Below are positions 11,582 through 23,026 of a stretch of 64,000 nucleotides of DNA, one piece after another (position 1 is the stretch's first letter; each line of letters begins with the position of its first letter). Source of the stretch: Setoptus koraiensis (Eukaryota; Arthropoda); the NCBI GenBank assembly GCA_048013815.1, contig CM106586.1, forward strand, positions 5,704,001-5,768,000. The letters are read 5' to 3'. Under the pieces are notes generated by a model. That model had not been told where the DNA came from, ran no database searches, and saw only the letters and a program-made list of their open reading frames with translations. The translations under genes and the position numbers were made by a program.

Positions 11582-11869
11582 GTGAGTATCGTCGCCTCGG
11601 TTCGGCCCCTGTTTGCTTGAGCATCCGTCCACGGAAACAGAGGCCAAACTGGGCCCCGAAATCTGCCCGCACTAGTTCATCTTTTCTCTGGCTCGCTGGC
11701 GTCGCATCGGTGCGTGTGCCCGGCGAACTTGATCAATTTCGAATCAGTTCGGAGCGTACGTGAAGTAGCTAAAAACAAGATTAATCCCGCGGCGAACCGC
11801 GTCGATTTTCGTCGCCCATTCCACACAAAAGGAGAGTTTCGATGCCAAGTTTCAACTTTGTCGTCGGTC

Positions 11870-11920
11870 GCCTTCGGAAACTGCACGTTCAAGACGCGGC
11901 GGCGCGCAGTTTCCGAAGGC
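11870..11920. repeat. Perfect inverted repeat, 15-bp arms
   Basis: GCCTTCGGAAACTGC at 11870-11884 pairs exactly with 11906-11920, with a 21-base spacer. Confidence 0.92.
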
Positions 11921-12722
11921 TCGACGCGGGCCCAATGGATCGTTCGTTTCGCTCGCTCTCGAGCCGTGCCAAGTGAGCTCGAGGGAGCCCCGCTGCGTGT
12001 CGAAACCTATAAACGGCGCTATGTGTCTAAATAAACACACACACACAATCAACTACCGCATCTTTATTGAATGTTGCTGGGCCTTAATGGCTCAAACAAC
12101 AACGGCAATTGTTGTTCGATTCGCTCTCGTCTGGAACAATGAAACCATCGAGTGCCACCGTGTATCAGTGGGCAATTGTTGTTTCTTGGCGGTCGCTGGC
12201 TCGCCAATCTACTCGCCAGCAGTGGGCGACTTTGTTCCGGTGACAATTTCCCCATTTGCGCTGGCCGCGACACGAAGAGGTTTAAATGAGAGCAGCCAAT
12301 AGGAAGGCGAAAAAAAGAAGGAAAAAAACAGAGAGCGATGACAAGTTGAAAATGGATTTATTATTACTATTATCGCAGCGCCAATCTCTGTCTGTCTGTT
12401 TTTCTTTCTCTGGCCCACGGACTCTGGGAGACAGCAGAGAAGTGCTGCAAATCGCATTGGGCCGGATGGGCCGCATTCGCTACTGTCACCACTGGCTCTA
12501 GCGAGCAAAGTGATGGGCACAATTTACAATATACACCCACGACGACGCCGACGACGACGACGACGATTCGAAAAGAAATGAAATGGCGCCCATTGATGGC
12601 TTTGGAACGGGCGCATTCGCTTGCGTTGCAACGTTGCCCGGCTCCGAATTTGTGGAAGCGAGGCCGTTCTTTATGTCGCCGTTGGAGCTACTTCGCTCTC
12701 ACTTACTCTGTCACCGCATAGC

Positions 12723-12758
12723 AGCACGTGGCAAAGGGGATATAGCCGGCCACGTGCT
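12723..12758. repeat. Inverted repeat, 10-bp arms containing CACGTG
   Basis: AGCACGTGGC at 12723-12732 pairs exactly with 12749-12758. Each arm contains the E-box core CACGTG. Confidence 0.75.
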
Positions 12759-15129
12759 AGGCTCGCCCGGGACGAACGTCAGAATGGCAGAACGGCAAAG
12801 CGGCACAACGAGCGACAGAGATCTGACTGAGTGATTGCGACCATGGCCATGAGTTGGCCTAGTTGAGATGTTGGCAATGTTGCCGTTGGGTTCTTTATCT
12901 CGGATCAAATCTCTCGCTGCTCTATCTGTTCATTTATCTCTGTCTTGTGTTGTTGTTATTATTATTATTATTATTACCATTATACGCGTGCAACTCAATC
13001 ATTGCACGCGATGCAACGATGCAATAATGAAGAAGCTGCACGGATATTGCGCAACAACAACTACCGATTTGATCTACAATCGGCCGGCGATTGCAGCGCC
13101 GGCCCGACCAATTACGACAACGACGACAATTGACATTATGAATTTCAACATTCAATTTCCTGAACCCGTCTGACCTGCCACACGACACTTGGGGCGCTGA
13201 GCTCGAGCCAAGTTTGGCCCACTTGCCGCGTTATTGCCAGGTACCGCGGCCGCTCGAGGCCGTCCGAGGCCGTTCGCGAAGCGCTGGCCACCTCTCGGTT
13301 CGCCCGTGGTGCCGAAGCGATGCCGCGACACGCTTCGCTACCTGGCGCGGTTACTCTGCAGGCCGAGTGTGGCCCTGCAACTCGCAACTTGCAAGTGCAG
13401 CCAGCGAATACAGAAAATACATGCAAAGAGGGGCCCGAAAAGCAGAGAAAAAATGCCGCGGTTCGCAGATCGCCGCATATTTGCATCCACTAGAGTCCAG
13501 TGCACCAGACTCCAGTGACTAGAGGGACGTGGGGCCAATATAATCTCATTGCGAATTGCCGAGCACTGGGGCCCGCAGCGCAGTTACGGTGCCATTCGGA
13601 CGGTAACTGCATAACTGGATGACTGGATCGGTGATCACACGGACGGGCGGCGCGATAATGGCACCAACAACGATCTTGATAATCATGTGATGATGAATGA
13701 ATTAACATAGATACAATGTGGCCGCCACAATAGTTCAGGCTGGCTGGCTGGCTGGCCCCCGCGAACAGACAGTGCGGCTAATGAGTTTTCGTTGTGTGTA
13801 CGCTCGAAAACAACAACGCCAACAACAAAGCAATTACGTAATCAGCGATCAATGGTTGGCCAGCCATTGGGAGCATTGGCTTGCCGACTTGTTTGTGTTT
13901 GCGTTTGTGTGTCACTCTGTCAGCTCTGCCGCCTCGCCCTCTTTCGAAGCGAAGCCCGACAGAGGGAGACAGAGAGAGAGAGGGAGACAGAGAGGGAGCT
14001 GGCTTCGCTTCTGTTGTTTGCTCGTCGCGCCAATGGGGCTCTATTGGCTTTGTTGGCTCGCTCTCTCTCTCTCTCTCTATTGGACAGTCTCCGCCGAGAT
14101 AATAATTTCGTTGTTTGTTGTGGGCGATGGGGCGCCAAAGACCTGACACAACAGACAGCGCCTGTAGCGGGCCGAGTGTAGCACCACTCGACACTATTTG
14201 CAACTCTCGACAGAGCCAGCCAAATAGAGACCCAGAGAGCACTTGAGATGTCGCGTTGCGCCAAGTAGCAGCGCGGCGTTGAGTAATGCAAATCATTAAA
14301 TCATCTAATGCGTTTCGGGCGGCCCCACACTCTGGGGCCCACAGAGCTCGCCATTTCGCTCACTATTTCTCCCGCTCGCTAGCGCCCCCCCCCCCGCCCC
14401 GAAGAGCCTCGCAAACAACAGCCAATTTAGCGCGCTATGACGCGCGCACCCTCGCCGGCCCGAGAAGAACAGTGTGCCTTTTAGTTTCATGCGCCACTCG
14501 CCTGTCCGAGCTCAGCCGGGACGGCGGCCCGAACGCGGCCCGGCGCGAGGCTTGAGCGGGGCCAGAAGGGCGGTCCGAGCGAGGCCCGAACGGCGGCCCG
14601 GCCCGCCGGATCGATGGGCCGGATCAGTTAATTTGTTTGCAGCGCTCGCCGGCCGAAGCGGGCTGCTATCTGTCCCGTTCAGAGTTCAGAGTTGGGAGTT
14701 CGGAAATCGCAGTTGCGAGCTGCAAGCTCGAATTGGCTCGCTCGTGTGCATCTTGTCTGAGGCCGGATGGGGCGCCTGTGTGGGGCCAACGACAGTTTGC
14801 GAGCAGCGCGCAGGCAAACAACAATTGGACGGCGAGAGCAAACAGAGCTGGAAATGGAAAATCTGCGCGGCCTAGATGACGGTGAAAATGAATGAATTTG
14901 ATTTGACAACCATGAACAGCGCCCAGCATAGGTGCTGGCAGTGAATGGGGCGCCACAACGCGGCCCGAACAACAATCGGACAAGTCGCGCGCCGCGCGCG
15001 ACAACGAAATTGCGCCATCAAACCAACGCGTAACACGGCGCCAAATGGGGCCGGTTGGGGCCCGACGCGCTAGCTGGATTAAGTGTCTAAGTAAGCCGTT
15101 GCGCGCCGGCGGTGTGAAAAAGCAATACA

Positions 15130-15131
<2 letters not shown>

Positions 15132-15197
<66 letters not shown>
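15132..15197. repeat. (GT)n microsatellite
   Basis: An almost uninterrupted GT run of about 65 bp. Confidence 0.97.
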
Positions 15198-15198
<1 letters not shown>

Positions 15199-15783
15199 TT
15201 ATCCGCTGGCTTCACATTGGAACAAACGCGCATTGCAAACGCGCCGGCTATAGGCGCACTGAGGCGCCCGGGCCCCGGCCGATATAAGCGGCCGAGCGGT
15301 ATTACTGGCTGGCATTAGCAACAATCTTTATATTTGGTGTGTGTCTAAAGTAATCTAATGTAATTTAATGTAATCTAACGTAATCCAACCTAATGAATAG
15401 CGCGACAATGGGCGCAAGAAATAACGGCTCGGCTCGGCGCGGTCGCCGCATTTGCAGCAAAATCGTGATGAAATCATGACACGTGGTCACCGTTTTCGGC
15501 CAGCCACGTACCATCTCTATGCCGAGCAATCGTGCTCGGATATTTGCGTCCGTTTCCATTTATAATGTGAGCGAGTTTCACAAAGTTTCAGTGGCCGCCA
15601 GCCAGTCACAGTGCAGCGCGTATTCCCAGTGACACTGGCCGAGGATATCGCTCGTTATCGGCGGATATTGTCCCGACTCGCGCGACCTTCGCCCCGCTTA
15701 TATTGATGTCGTCCGGCTTTTCGTGCAACATCCACAACTGGGGCTCCTCGTGCAGTTGCGTGCCCGCAGCGCTGCTTGCCGAT

Positions 15784-15828
15784 GCCGAAAATTTTGCCGC
15801 CGATTCGATCGGCGGCAAAATTTTCGGC
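15784..15828. repeat. Perfect hairpin, 21-bp arms, 3-base loop
   Basis: Positions 15784-15804 are exactly complementary to 15808-15828, leaving only TCG as loop. The arm includes GAAAATTTTGCCGCC. It is the longest perfect short-loop hairpin found. Confidence 0.95.
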
Positions 15829-16364
15829 CGCGTTTCGGGCCGCTCTTCGGGCCGCTCTCCGGGCGAATCCCGAGTGCCGAAGATCGGGCCAGTCCGAAAC
15901 GAGAGCTCGTTTGCAGCCGCCGAGTCGGGGCCGCAAGCACTCACTCAAACAGCCAGACAATGTTGGCCCCGTTCAGAGAAATATCTGCGCACGTTGAGCG
16001 GTTTTCTGGGGGGACCCGCGCGCGCTTGTTTTTGCTTGTCTCGATACTATGTCGCGAATCGCGATTGCAAGTGTGCGTGCCGCTATTGCAACCAGACGAG
16101 AGCCCATGATAATAATGTTAATCGAATGTTCGCCCACCGAGGAGCACAATGGAAAACAACGGCGCAAACAACAACAACAAGCTGGCAGCACTAATAAAAA
16201 CGACAAGCTTCGATGGGCGCCCCTTTGTGCCGCCAATCGACTTCTTCTCTCTTGTGTTGGGCGCGCGATCTCCTGTTTTATTCATGCTCCACCAGGCAAA
16301 GGGTATAATCAATCAAGGGCCACTTACCAGCCAGCCAACGGCATCTACTTATCCCTGTCGCGTG

Positions 16365-16402
16365 CTTTTGGGGCGCCTGCCGCGCGTGAGGCGCCCCAAA
16401 AG
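16365..16402. repeat. Perfect inverted repeat, 14-bp arms
   Basis: CTTTTGGGGCGCCT at 16365-16378 pairs exactly with 16389-16402, with a 10-base spacer. Confidence 0.92.
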
Positions 16403-17091
16403 TGCATTGGCTTCCTGTTGGTCGGCTCGTCGTTTTTTCTGCGCTCGCTCTCACACTCGTGGCACTCGTTGCGACTCCTCCAGTGGCCTGCCCGACCGGT
16501 GCTAAAACTGAAACTGACACCCGACCGGAGAGAGCGAACGATACAGAGAGAGAGCGGAACCAATTTTGTGAGCCGCCGCTGGGAGCCCCCGCTCGGCCCA
16601 GCTGAAATCTTGACTTATTCAGTCGGTGATAACTCGAAAATCTAAACCCGAAAAGTGAAAAGAGACGCGCCGACGAAACAAAAACGGGCCTGCGAAAACG
16701 GCTCGCCAAATGTTTCCATTTAAGCCAGACTTAGAATTGGATTTGAATTATTCCGCAACGAGCCAAAATCTGCCAAGACACTTTTTGGCTTTCGAGCCGG
16801 CGGCCCGGGAGGCCGGCTCAACTACTCAACTGTTTCAAAAACTAAAAGCTTTCTCGCTCTCTCTCCCCCGGCGCGCCACTCAACCCGAACCGTGCTCAAC
16901 CCGCGCCGCTCTCGACCTGAACCGCTCCGCCGTCTCCGTCCGACTGTCGCCGACAACAACGCGCCCCGACTGCCCGACCAACCAATCGAATGAACACAAA
17001 CAAACGACGACTGTGCAAACATTTATTATTTACATGGACCCTAAACACAAATCGATGTATCACGAATGGCCGGCCCACTCGCGAAATTCAT

Positions 17092-17150
17092 GACATTTGC
17101 GGCATTTGCGACATTTGCGACATTCCCGACATTCCCGTCATTCGCGGCGT
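17092..17150. repeat. 9-bp tandem repeat (GACATTTGC / GACATTCCC)
   Basis: Six to seven degenerate 9-bp units lie just upstream of the acceptor of VGLUT exon 3. Confidence 0.85.
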
Positions 17151-17244
17151 TCATAAAATTCGCGAAACGCACGAAACGACGACGATGGAAAAATTGTCGC
17201 CGCCGCGAATCGACGAACAACAATCAATTCATTTCAATACCTAG

Positions 17245-17481
17245 GAGGCGCCCGAATTTGATTGGACCCCAGAAACTGTGGGCGTGGTAGACTCGTCCTT
17301 TTTTTGGGGCTACATAGTGACGCAGATACCGGGCGGCTTCTTGGCGGCGCGGTACCCGGCCAACAAGGTGTTCGGATCGGCGATCGCAACGTCGGCCTTT
17401 TTAAACATGATACTGCCCATTGCGGCCAAGGCGGGAGTTCAGTACGTTATGATTGTCCGTATATTACAGGGCCTGGTAGAG
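17245..17481 (+). CDS. VGlut: VGLUT exon 3 (transmembrane helices 2-3 region)
   Basis: The exon begins after CCTAG and ends at GTGAGT (17482), both in phase 0, with 79 codons. It encodes FDWTPETVGVVDSSFFWGY, ITQIPGG-type sequence (VTQIPGGFLAARYPANKVFG) and VRILQGLVE. The Arg and Glu of RILQGLVE match the charged pair shown to be essential in rat VGLUT2 (R184 and E191). The third essential residue there, H128 in MIHGSFFWGY, is Asp here (VVDSSFFWGY). That may be usual for invertebrate relatives; I cannot check it here. Confidence 0.93.
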
Positions 17482-17526
17482 GTGAGTACAACAACAATTA
17501 CAACCGCTCAAACGCTGATTTACGCT

Positions 17527-17640
17527 TAATTATCCCGCTATTATCCCGCTATTACCCAGTTATTATCCAGTTATAATCCAGCTATTATCAATTTATTATC
17601 GAGCTATTATTATCCAGATATTATCAGGTTATTAGCGAGC
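17527..17640. repeat. About 10-12 bp degenerate tandem repeat (TATTATCCAGT / TATTATCCCGC)
   Basis: Roughly ten imperfect units follow the donor of exon 3 by about 45 bp. Confidence 0.8.
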
Positions 17641-17753
17641 TGTTGCGACGATATTTCCATTTTGATGAATTGCGTCCAACTGGGTGAGTGTATCGCAGTG
17701 GCTACGTTGGCTTCTTGGGCCCGAGGGTCTGATAGCCCGAGAGTCCGACAGCC

Positions 17754-17794
17754 CGACAATTGAAGCGGCCGGTTTCCGGCCGCTTCAATTGTCG
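17754..17794. repeat. Perfect hairpin, 19-bp arms, TTT loop
   Basis: CGACAATTGAAGCGGCCGG at 17754-17772 pairs exactly with 17776-17794. Confidence 0.95.
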
Positions 17795-18674
17795 CCAATT
17801 GAGTCAATTGAATTGACTGACGAACTCTGCCGATGACGCAACAACGAGCTAGTCTTGTCACGAGCCTCCCGTGTCGAAAAACTGACACGTGGTTCTTTGG
17901 GGCCTCAGATCGGCGATGCGACATTGCCAATGTGCCCAGTTGGGCACAATTGCAAGCGCATCAGTCAGCGCAATTAGGCAGCAAGTCACAATGACTAAGA
18001 CGAGCTATAGGTTGCAATGGGCAAACATCGCCAGTACCTGGCCGAGCGGAGCCAGTACCGAAGCGCCGCACTCGTTTGGGTATCGTTTTTAATTGGGTAT
18101 TTTTTCCGGGCGCATATTTGGTTGCGCATTGGGGCCCGGTCATTATTCATGAGCAATCATTAATTATCGTCTCTCACGTGTCGTTTATCAGACCGGAGGC
18201 GGCTCGCGACTGGGCGAGCTTTCTGGCTTTCAGTGCTTGCATAACTTATAGCACACTGCCGTGGATAATCGCCACTGTTCGCTGCAGCAGAGATCCTCTG
18301 TCAGGGGCCCCTGGCGCCAGTGTGGCCGCTGCGAGCCGATAGCAGTGAGTTTGTAGCGCCACCGACTCAATGGCGCGACATTTGGCAATAAATCAAGGCC
18401 AGGCTTATGAATTTCATATGAACGAAACGTATCGGCTTCCGGGTGGCCAATGGATGGGCGCGGATCGGATTGTGGCAATAGCATCCAATGAATATTCATC
18501 GGAGCGAGCCGGCGACCAGAGGTCGCTGCATCGGCCTACTTTTGGCGCAACACATACTGAAAGTTTATCCTCGCAAGGCCTGTCTGCAATGCCACAAGCC
18601 CCAATTGCAGAGCGAGCCCCGGTCGGCCCGATTGGCAACATTGTGTCTAGCTGCGCCATGGTGCGCCAGCGGAT

Positions 18675-18692
18675 CAGGGGAGGCCTCCCCTG
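18675..18692. repeat. Perfect 18-bp palindrome
   Basis: CAGGGGAGGCCTCCCCTG reads identically on both strands. Confidence 0.93.
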
Positions 18693-18794
18693 TCCATTTA
18701 TGGCGCGGGTTCAATTAGCAGTGGCGTTTCCATTTCCATTTGTTGTTTGTTCATGCTGGCGCATCGTGTTTTATCGCGCTGGCCATTTAGCGTT

Positions 18795-18862
18795 GTTGTC
18801 GCTGTTGTCGTTGTTGTCGCTGTTGTCGTTGTTGTCGTTGTTGTCGTTGTTGTCGTTGGCGT
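18795..18862. repeat. (GTTGTC)n-type trinucleotide repeat
   Basis: A run of GTT, GTC and GCT triplets. A similar run lies at about 23250-23345, and CAA/CAG triplets lie at 19313-19435. Confidence 0.9.
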
Positions 18863-18998
18863 AGTTGGTGTGGTTGTTGCATGGTTGGCGTACATGTCGT
18901 TGTTGGCGTTATTGCCACTGGCGGCCCGGCCGCCAGTTTACTTAAACCACTGGCCAGCGCGGCGCCGGCCCACAGCTCAAGGGGGCCCCTTGGCCCCA

Positions 18999-19005
18999 TA
19001 TAAAT
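18999..19005 (+). promoter_or_regulatory. TATAAAT element in VGLUT intron 3
   Basis: CCCCATATAAATGGCAGC follows a GC-rich GGGGGCCCC block, an arrangement like a core promoter. No start codon and donor pair leading into VGLUT was identified after it. Confidence 0.25.
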
Positions 19006-19620
19006 GGCAGCGACAGAGTAGCAGTGGAGCAGGGCAATTTATCAATGTTTATTGTCACATTTAGAGTGCCCGATACTACTTCAGTTTGTCTGTTGTGCGT
19101 GTCTCTGCCTTCTTTATCACTGCAATAACTTTCTCTGTTCCTCGGAGAGGTCTCATGGCGGCCGGCGGGCCCCACAGCCAGCTACAACATGCCAGTGGTA
19201 TCTGGAAGTGGATAAAAGTTTGGCTGCGCTGCAACACTTTTCGGTGCATGGTCACACTGTCGTCGTTATTATGTAATGAGACAGACAGACACAATCGATA
19301 CCCGCTGCAACAGCGCAACAGCAGCAACAAACAGCGGCAACAGCAGCAGCAACAACGACAGCAACAACAGCGGCAACAACAACAGCAACAACAACAGCAA
19401 TAACAACGCCAACAACAACAGCAACAACAACTCGCCGGTGTTGTTTGCTTAGCGATCGAGGGGCCGCATCAGTCTTGTCATATTAGCCACTAGTCGGCGT
19501 AGCTGGCTAGCCGGCCAATTGGCGGCGACCGAGTGGTTGTTGTGTTGGCCGCGAGCAAACAAATCTCTGCACAAATGCGTCGGCAAACAGCGCCACCAGT
19601 TTTATAATGTGTGCCCCGCC

Positions 19621-19690
19621 GTGCCCAAAGTCGCCCAAAGCTGCCCAAAGCCGCCCAAAGTTGCCCAAAGTCGCCCAATGCTGCCCAACG
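19621..19690. repeat. 10-bp tandem repeat (GCCCAAAGTC-type)
   Basis: Seven units of a 10-bp repeat, GCCCAAAG followed by a variable pair of bases. Confidence 0.93.
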
Positions 19691-20060
19691 TTTCGGGACC
19701 CGATGCAGGCCGACATTTGCGACCCACGTGCCCACCGGCGACCGGCGGATACCCGACGAATGTGTCACGCGAAATGGGCTACATAAAATAAGTTGCGCAA
19801 CACACGTCACTGTGTCGGGGGCACTCTAATTCGCAATAATAGAGAGGCAAACAAACAAAGCGGCAGATGAGAAATGGACGACGTTTGGCATGGTTGTCGC
19901 AAGTTGCGCAACACTATCTAGTCTATTGTGCCCAATGCCAGCCAGCAACATGACACATGGGCACATGACAGCCAGTTAGACTCTAACTGTTAGAGGGAGC
20001 CCGACAGGGGGAGAGAGGGAGAGCAAATAAAGGTTACACACTTAATGGGCTCATGACTTG

Positions 20061-20061
<1 letters not shown>

Positions 20062-20125
<64 letters not shown>

Positions 20126-20130
20126 GTCGC
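20062..20130. repeat. (GTC)n microsatellite
   Basis: About 22 near-perfect GTC triplets. Confidence 0.97.
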
Positions 20131-20480
20131 TGTCAACACATGAAACATGACGACTAACTAGGCCAATATGTGCACTGTCACTTTATTGAGACTTCACCCA
20201 TCGGCCATTGACGGCGAGTTAGACGCCCACGCACTGGCTTGCGTAGCCTTGAAAGTGCTTGAAGCAGCCGCCAATTCTGTGCCACTTCCACTCAACCACT
20301 TCCGGTAGGCACACACTATTATTGGGAAGCACAAATTGCGCAGCTTGGCGCACTGACAGCCACTTGACTGTTGTGAGCGATTCAGCGAACAGTCCAATGG
20401 CCCAATAGTTCGACATTTCAACAGTCCAACGGTCTAGCCAAACGAGTCTTGGCGGCTCTGTTACGTAACCTAGCGCAGCG

Positions 20481-20502
20481 TTATAACTTATATAAGTTAT
20501 AA
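20481..20502. repeat. Perfect 22-bp palindrome
   Basis: Positions 20481-20491 (TTATAACTTAT) are exactly complementary to 20492-20502. Confidence 0.95.
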
Positions 20503-20750
20503 GGCAACCCTGCGTAACGATACTCAGCGTTACGTAACAGACAAAACGGGAGTATATATAATGGCAATACAATAATAATAATAATAATAATAGTGATAGC
20601 AACAGCAATAATTGAGTGAGCGCAATTGCGTTGATTTTGCGCCATCTATGCCAGCCAGTTTGCTGCCAAAGCAAACTGGCAAATGCACCCGCACCGCCAT
20701 TCGCATTGGCAGCTCGTGGAAATGAACGCACGCGGCACCGCCAACGTCCG

Positions 20751-20820
20751 TTCAACGGGCCCACACGAGGGATTGAATAAAGGGGCCCGTTGAACAGATT
20801 GAATGAAGGGGCCCGTTGAA
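20751..20820. repeat. Three-arm repeat: one inverted and two direct copies of GGGCCCGTTGAA
   Basis: TTCAACGGGCCC at 20751-20762 can pair with either GGGCCCGTTGAA at 20783-20794 or the same sequence at 20809-20820. The latter two lie in a 26-bp tandem duplication carrying GATTGAAT. Confidence 0.92.
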
Positions 20821-21858
20821 CTGACAGCGCCCGCTTGCGCGGGAGCGACGCCACCGGAAACAATCGCGCACCGTTGAGAGTCGACACGCCAGTGATATAC
20901 AGCATGCGATTGAGAAGCAGCGTGGCAAGCTGGGCAGCACAGTCACTGTGTCACAGTGGCACGGGCAGATGGGCGACTCGCTGGGGCCCCACGAGCGAGC
21001 CAGTTTCAACAACAACAGTTTGTTTCGGCTGCCGTTGTTTGAGATTGACAGAGCCCGACGAGCGGCTCAACAGAGCTGTCGCGTTTGCATACTGAGCTAG
21101 CTGTGCCGACAAAGCCAGTTGCAATCGAGTCAACACCGGAAATAAAACGGGCCGGCCCGGGGTAGAGCCTCTTTCATGGAGGCCCACATTTGTTTGCCCA
21201 CCGGCCACCAGGTGATGAGAGAGGGCGCAACTTGTTAGCGACTATGTGCGGCACAACTTGCCAAAATATTGTCCCCAATCGCTGGCGCGCGACTCGTGCC
21301 GCACGAGTGTTTTGTGGCGCCTCTACCGGAGCACTGACAAGCTTGACAAACTTGTGAGCCGATTCTGGAGTGAAAAATCTGCACAGTGCATTCGCTTGCC
21401 GCCTGGACCCCAAGCTTAGGCAGTGTGCAGAGTCATGCCACGAGCCAGCGTGGCTGGCACAGTTGAGTTGCACGTGCAAAAAGCCATAACTCTCGACTCG
21501 TGCGGCTGCGGCTCGCTGGCTCGTGGTTGCTCTCGCTGCCTTTCGCTGGGCTTGTTCCGCTGCGTGAGTAGCTAGGCGGGCCGACGGGCGCGCCAGAGAA
21601 TCGGAGCGGGCGAGTCGAGAGTCAGAGTGGAAACAAAGAGAGAAATCATCATGTCGTTGTTGTGTCGTCATTGGCGTCACTGGGCCCGTCGGCGTCGTCG
21701 GCCTCGTCGTCGCATGAATAACATTAGCGCGATCATCAACGGAGCGCGCACGAGCAGCGACAAGAAGTTGCGTTACGCAATAATGGCCGCGTCGCTGTTG
21801 TCGCCGTTGTCGTTGTTTTGTGCCCGCGCTGCGTGCGCCCGCGACCATCAATTCGACA

Positions 21859-21914
21859 GCGAACGCCGAGCAGAGAACGCCGAACAGCGAACGCCGAACA
21901 GCGAACGCCGAACA
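21859..21914. repeat. 14-bp tandem repeat (GCGAACGCCGAACA)
   Basis: Four 14-bp units with two or three substitutions. Confidence 0.93.
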
Positions 21915-22960
21915 GCTCGCATGGCGGCGCGTGGGGCGCGCCGCCGAAATCACATTAGCAGCCGGCGACGGCAGCGCCACTTGCCAGCCAGCGAGACGGA
22001 TACTCTGGCGTGGCCCGTTATGCCGGCGCACTCAATCACCAGCGCACTGTGAGACGTATGTAATCATGGGGCCGATTATAGTTTAGATTCGGCCCGGCCA
22101 ACGCCCAATCTCAGTGGGGCCCCGCGCGAGCGCGCATGCGCCTATTAGTATTATTACTAGTTGAGTATATCAATATTTTGGCATTGATTTGTTTGTTTCA
22201 ACTCCATCCATTACAGTTGACGGGCCCGGCCGCCCGGCCGCCCACTGCCTTTTTGTTGTCTGACTGTCAGTTTTTGTTGCGCACACGCAACGAGTTTGCT
22301 GACAGTCAGCTGATCGCGCGACCAAGTTCCGCCATGCCGGCTTGCGACATTGCGTAACGCTCGCCCCCATTGCGCAACATTGGCCCCCTTTATTGCGTAA
22401 CATGGTCGCTAACAAGCAGCTATAGCGGTGGTTGTTGTTGCGCTGTGTGTGTGTGTGTGTGTGTCATCCATTATCGGCCAATCATTGCGTCATCATCGTG
22501 TACCATTCACAGGCGCAACGAGCGCGGGCCGGGGGCTACGGGCGGCGGCGGAGGGGGGAAAGCAGCCCGACGCGCGTTTTTTGCACCAATTGTCGCTTGT
22601 GCGCCGCTCCCGCCGGTCTGTGCGTCTGTGTGTGTGTGTGTGTGTCGGTCGTGTACTTAGCCGCACCGCCGTTACCGCTATTTTGACAGCCAGCTCGATT
22701 ACCTAATCTAGTGGGCGCACCAACGCAAGAAACAACAACAGCGCCAACAGCGGCGGCCGCGTCAAGGTCGCTATAGGCACAATGTCGGCAAGCCAGCTCG
22801 GCGGCCCCACGTTGAGCTGGCACGTACACGTAAGACGCGGGCCCGCGGCTTAGGCCGTCGCAAGTTGCGCACCGTTATAGTTGTGCGTGCTATATGCGCG
22901 CCATGTGCGGCTGCATATAGCGCATATATGTGCCGATTTGGGCATATTTGGCTGAGCGGG

Positions 22961-23026
22961 CATTTATGGCTGTGCGACGAGTACATAGCGCCGTGTCGCT
23001 ATGTGCCCGTCGCACAACCATAAATG
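22961..23026. repeat. Long inverted repeat, nested arms
   Basis: CATTTATGGCTGTGCGACG at 22961-22979 pairs with 23008-23026 with one mismatch. Inside it ACATAGCG (22983-22990) pairs with 22997-23004. Together they form a long interrupted stem. Confidence 0.88.

Larger units (their letters stand above)
11582..17244 (+). other. VGLUT intron 2, GC-rich, hairpin-rich
   Basis: No conserved coding sequence lies between the two flanking exons, whose protein products are contiguous in family alignments. The intron holds inverted repeats at 11870-11920, 12723-12758, 15784-15828 and 16365-16402, a long GT run at 15132-15197, GA and CT runs at 13965-14080, and a 9-bp array at 17092-17150. Confidence 0.7.

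Noticed and set aside
20219-20905. A 228-codon minus-strand open frame
   Set aside because: It includes Leu runs from a (TAA/CAA)-type repeat and crosses two palindromes. No homology or codon pattern of a real gene.
21174-22031. A 285-codon minus-strand open frame in VGLUT intron 3
   Set aside because: It is Arg/Ala/Ser-rich throughout, runs through a 14-bp tandem array and has no domain. Long open frames are expected by chance in GC-rich repetitive DNA.
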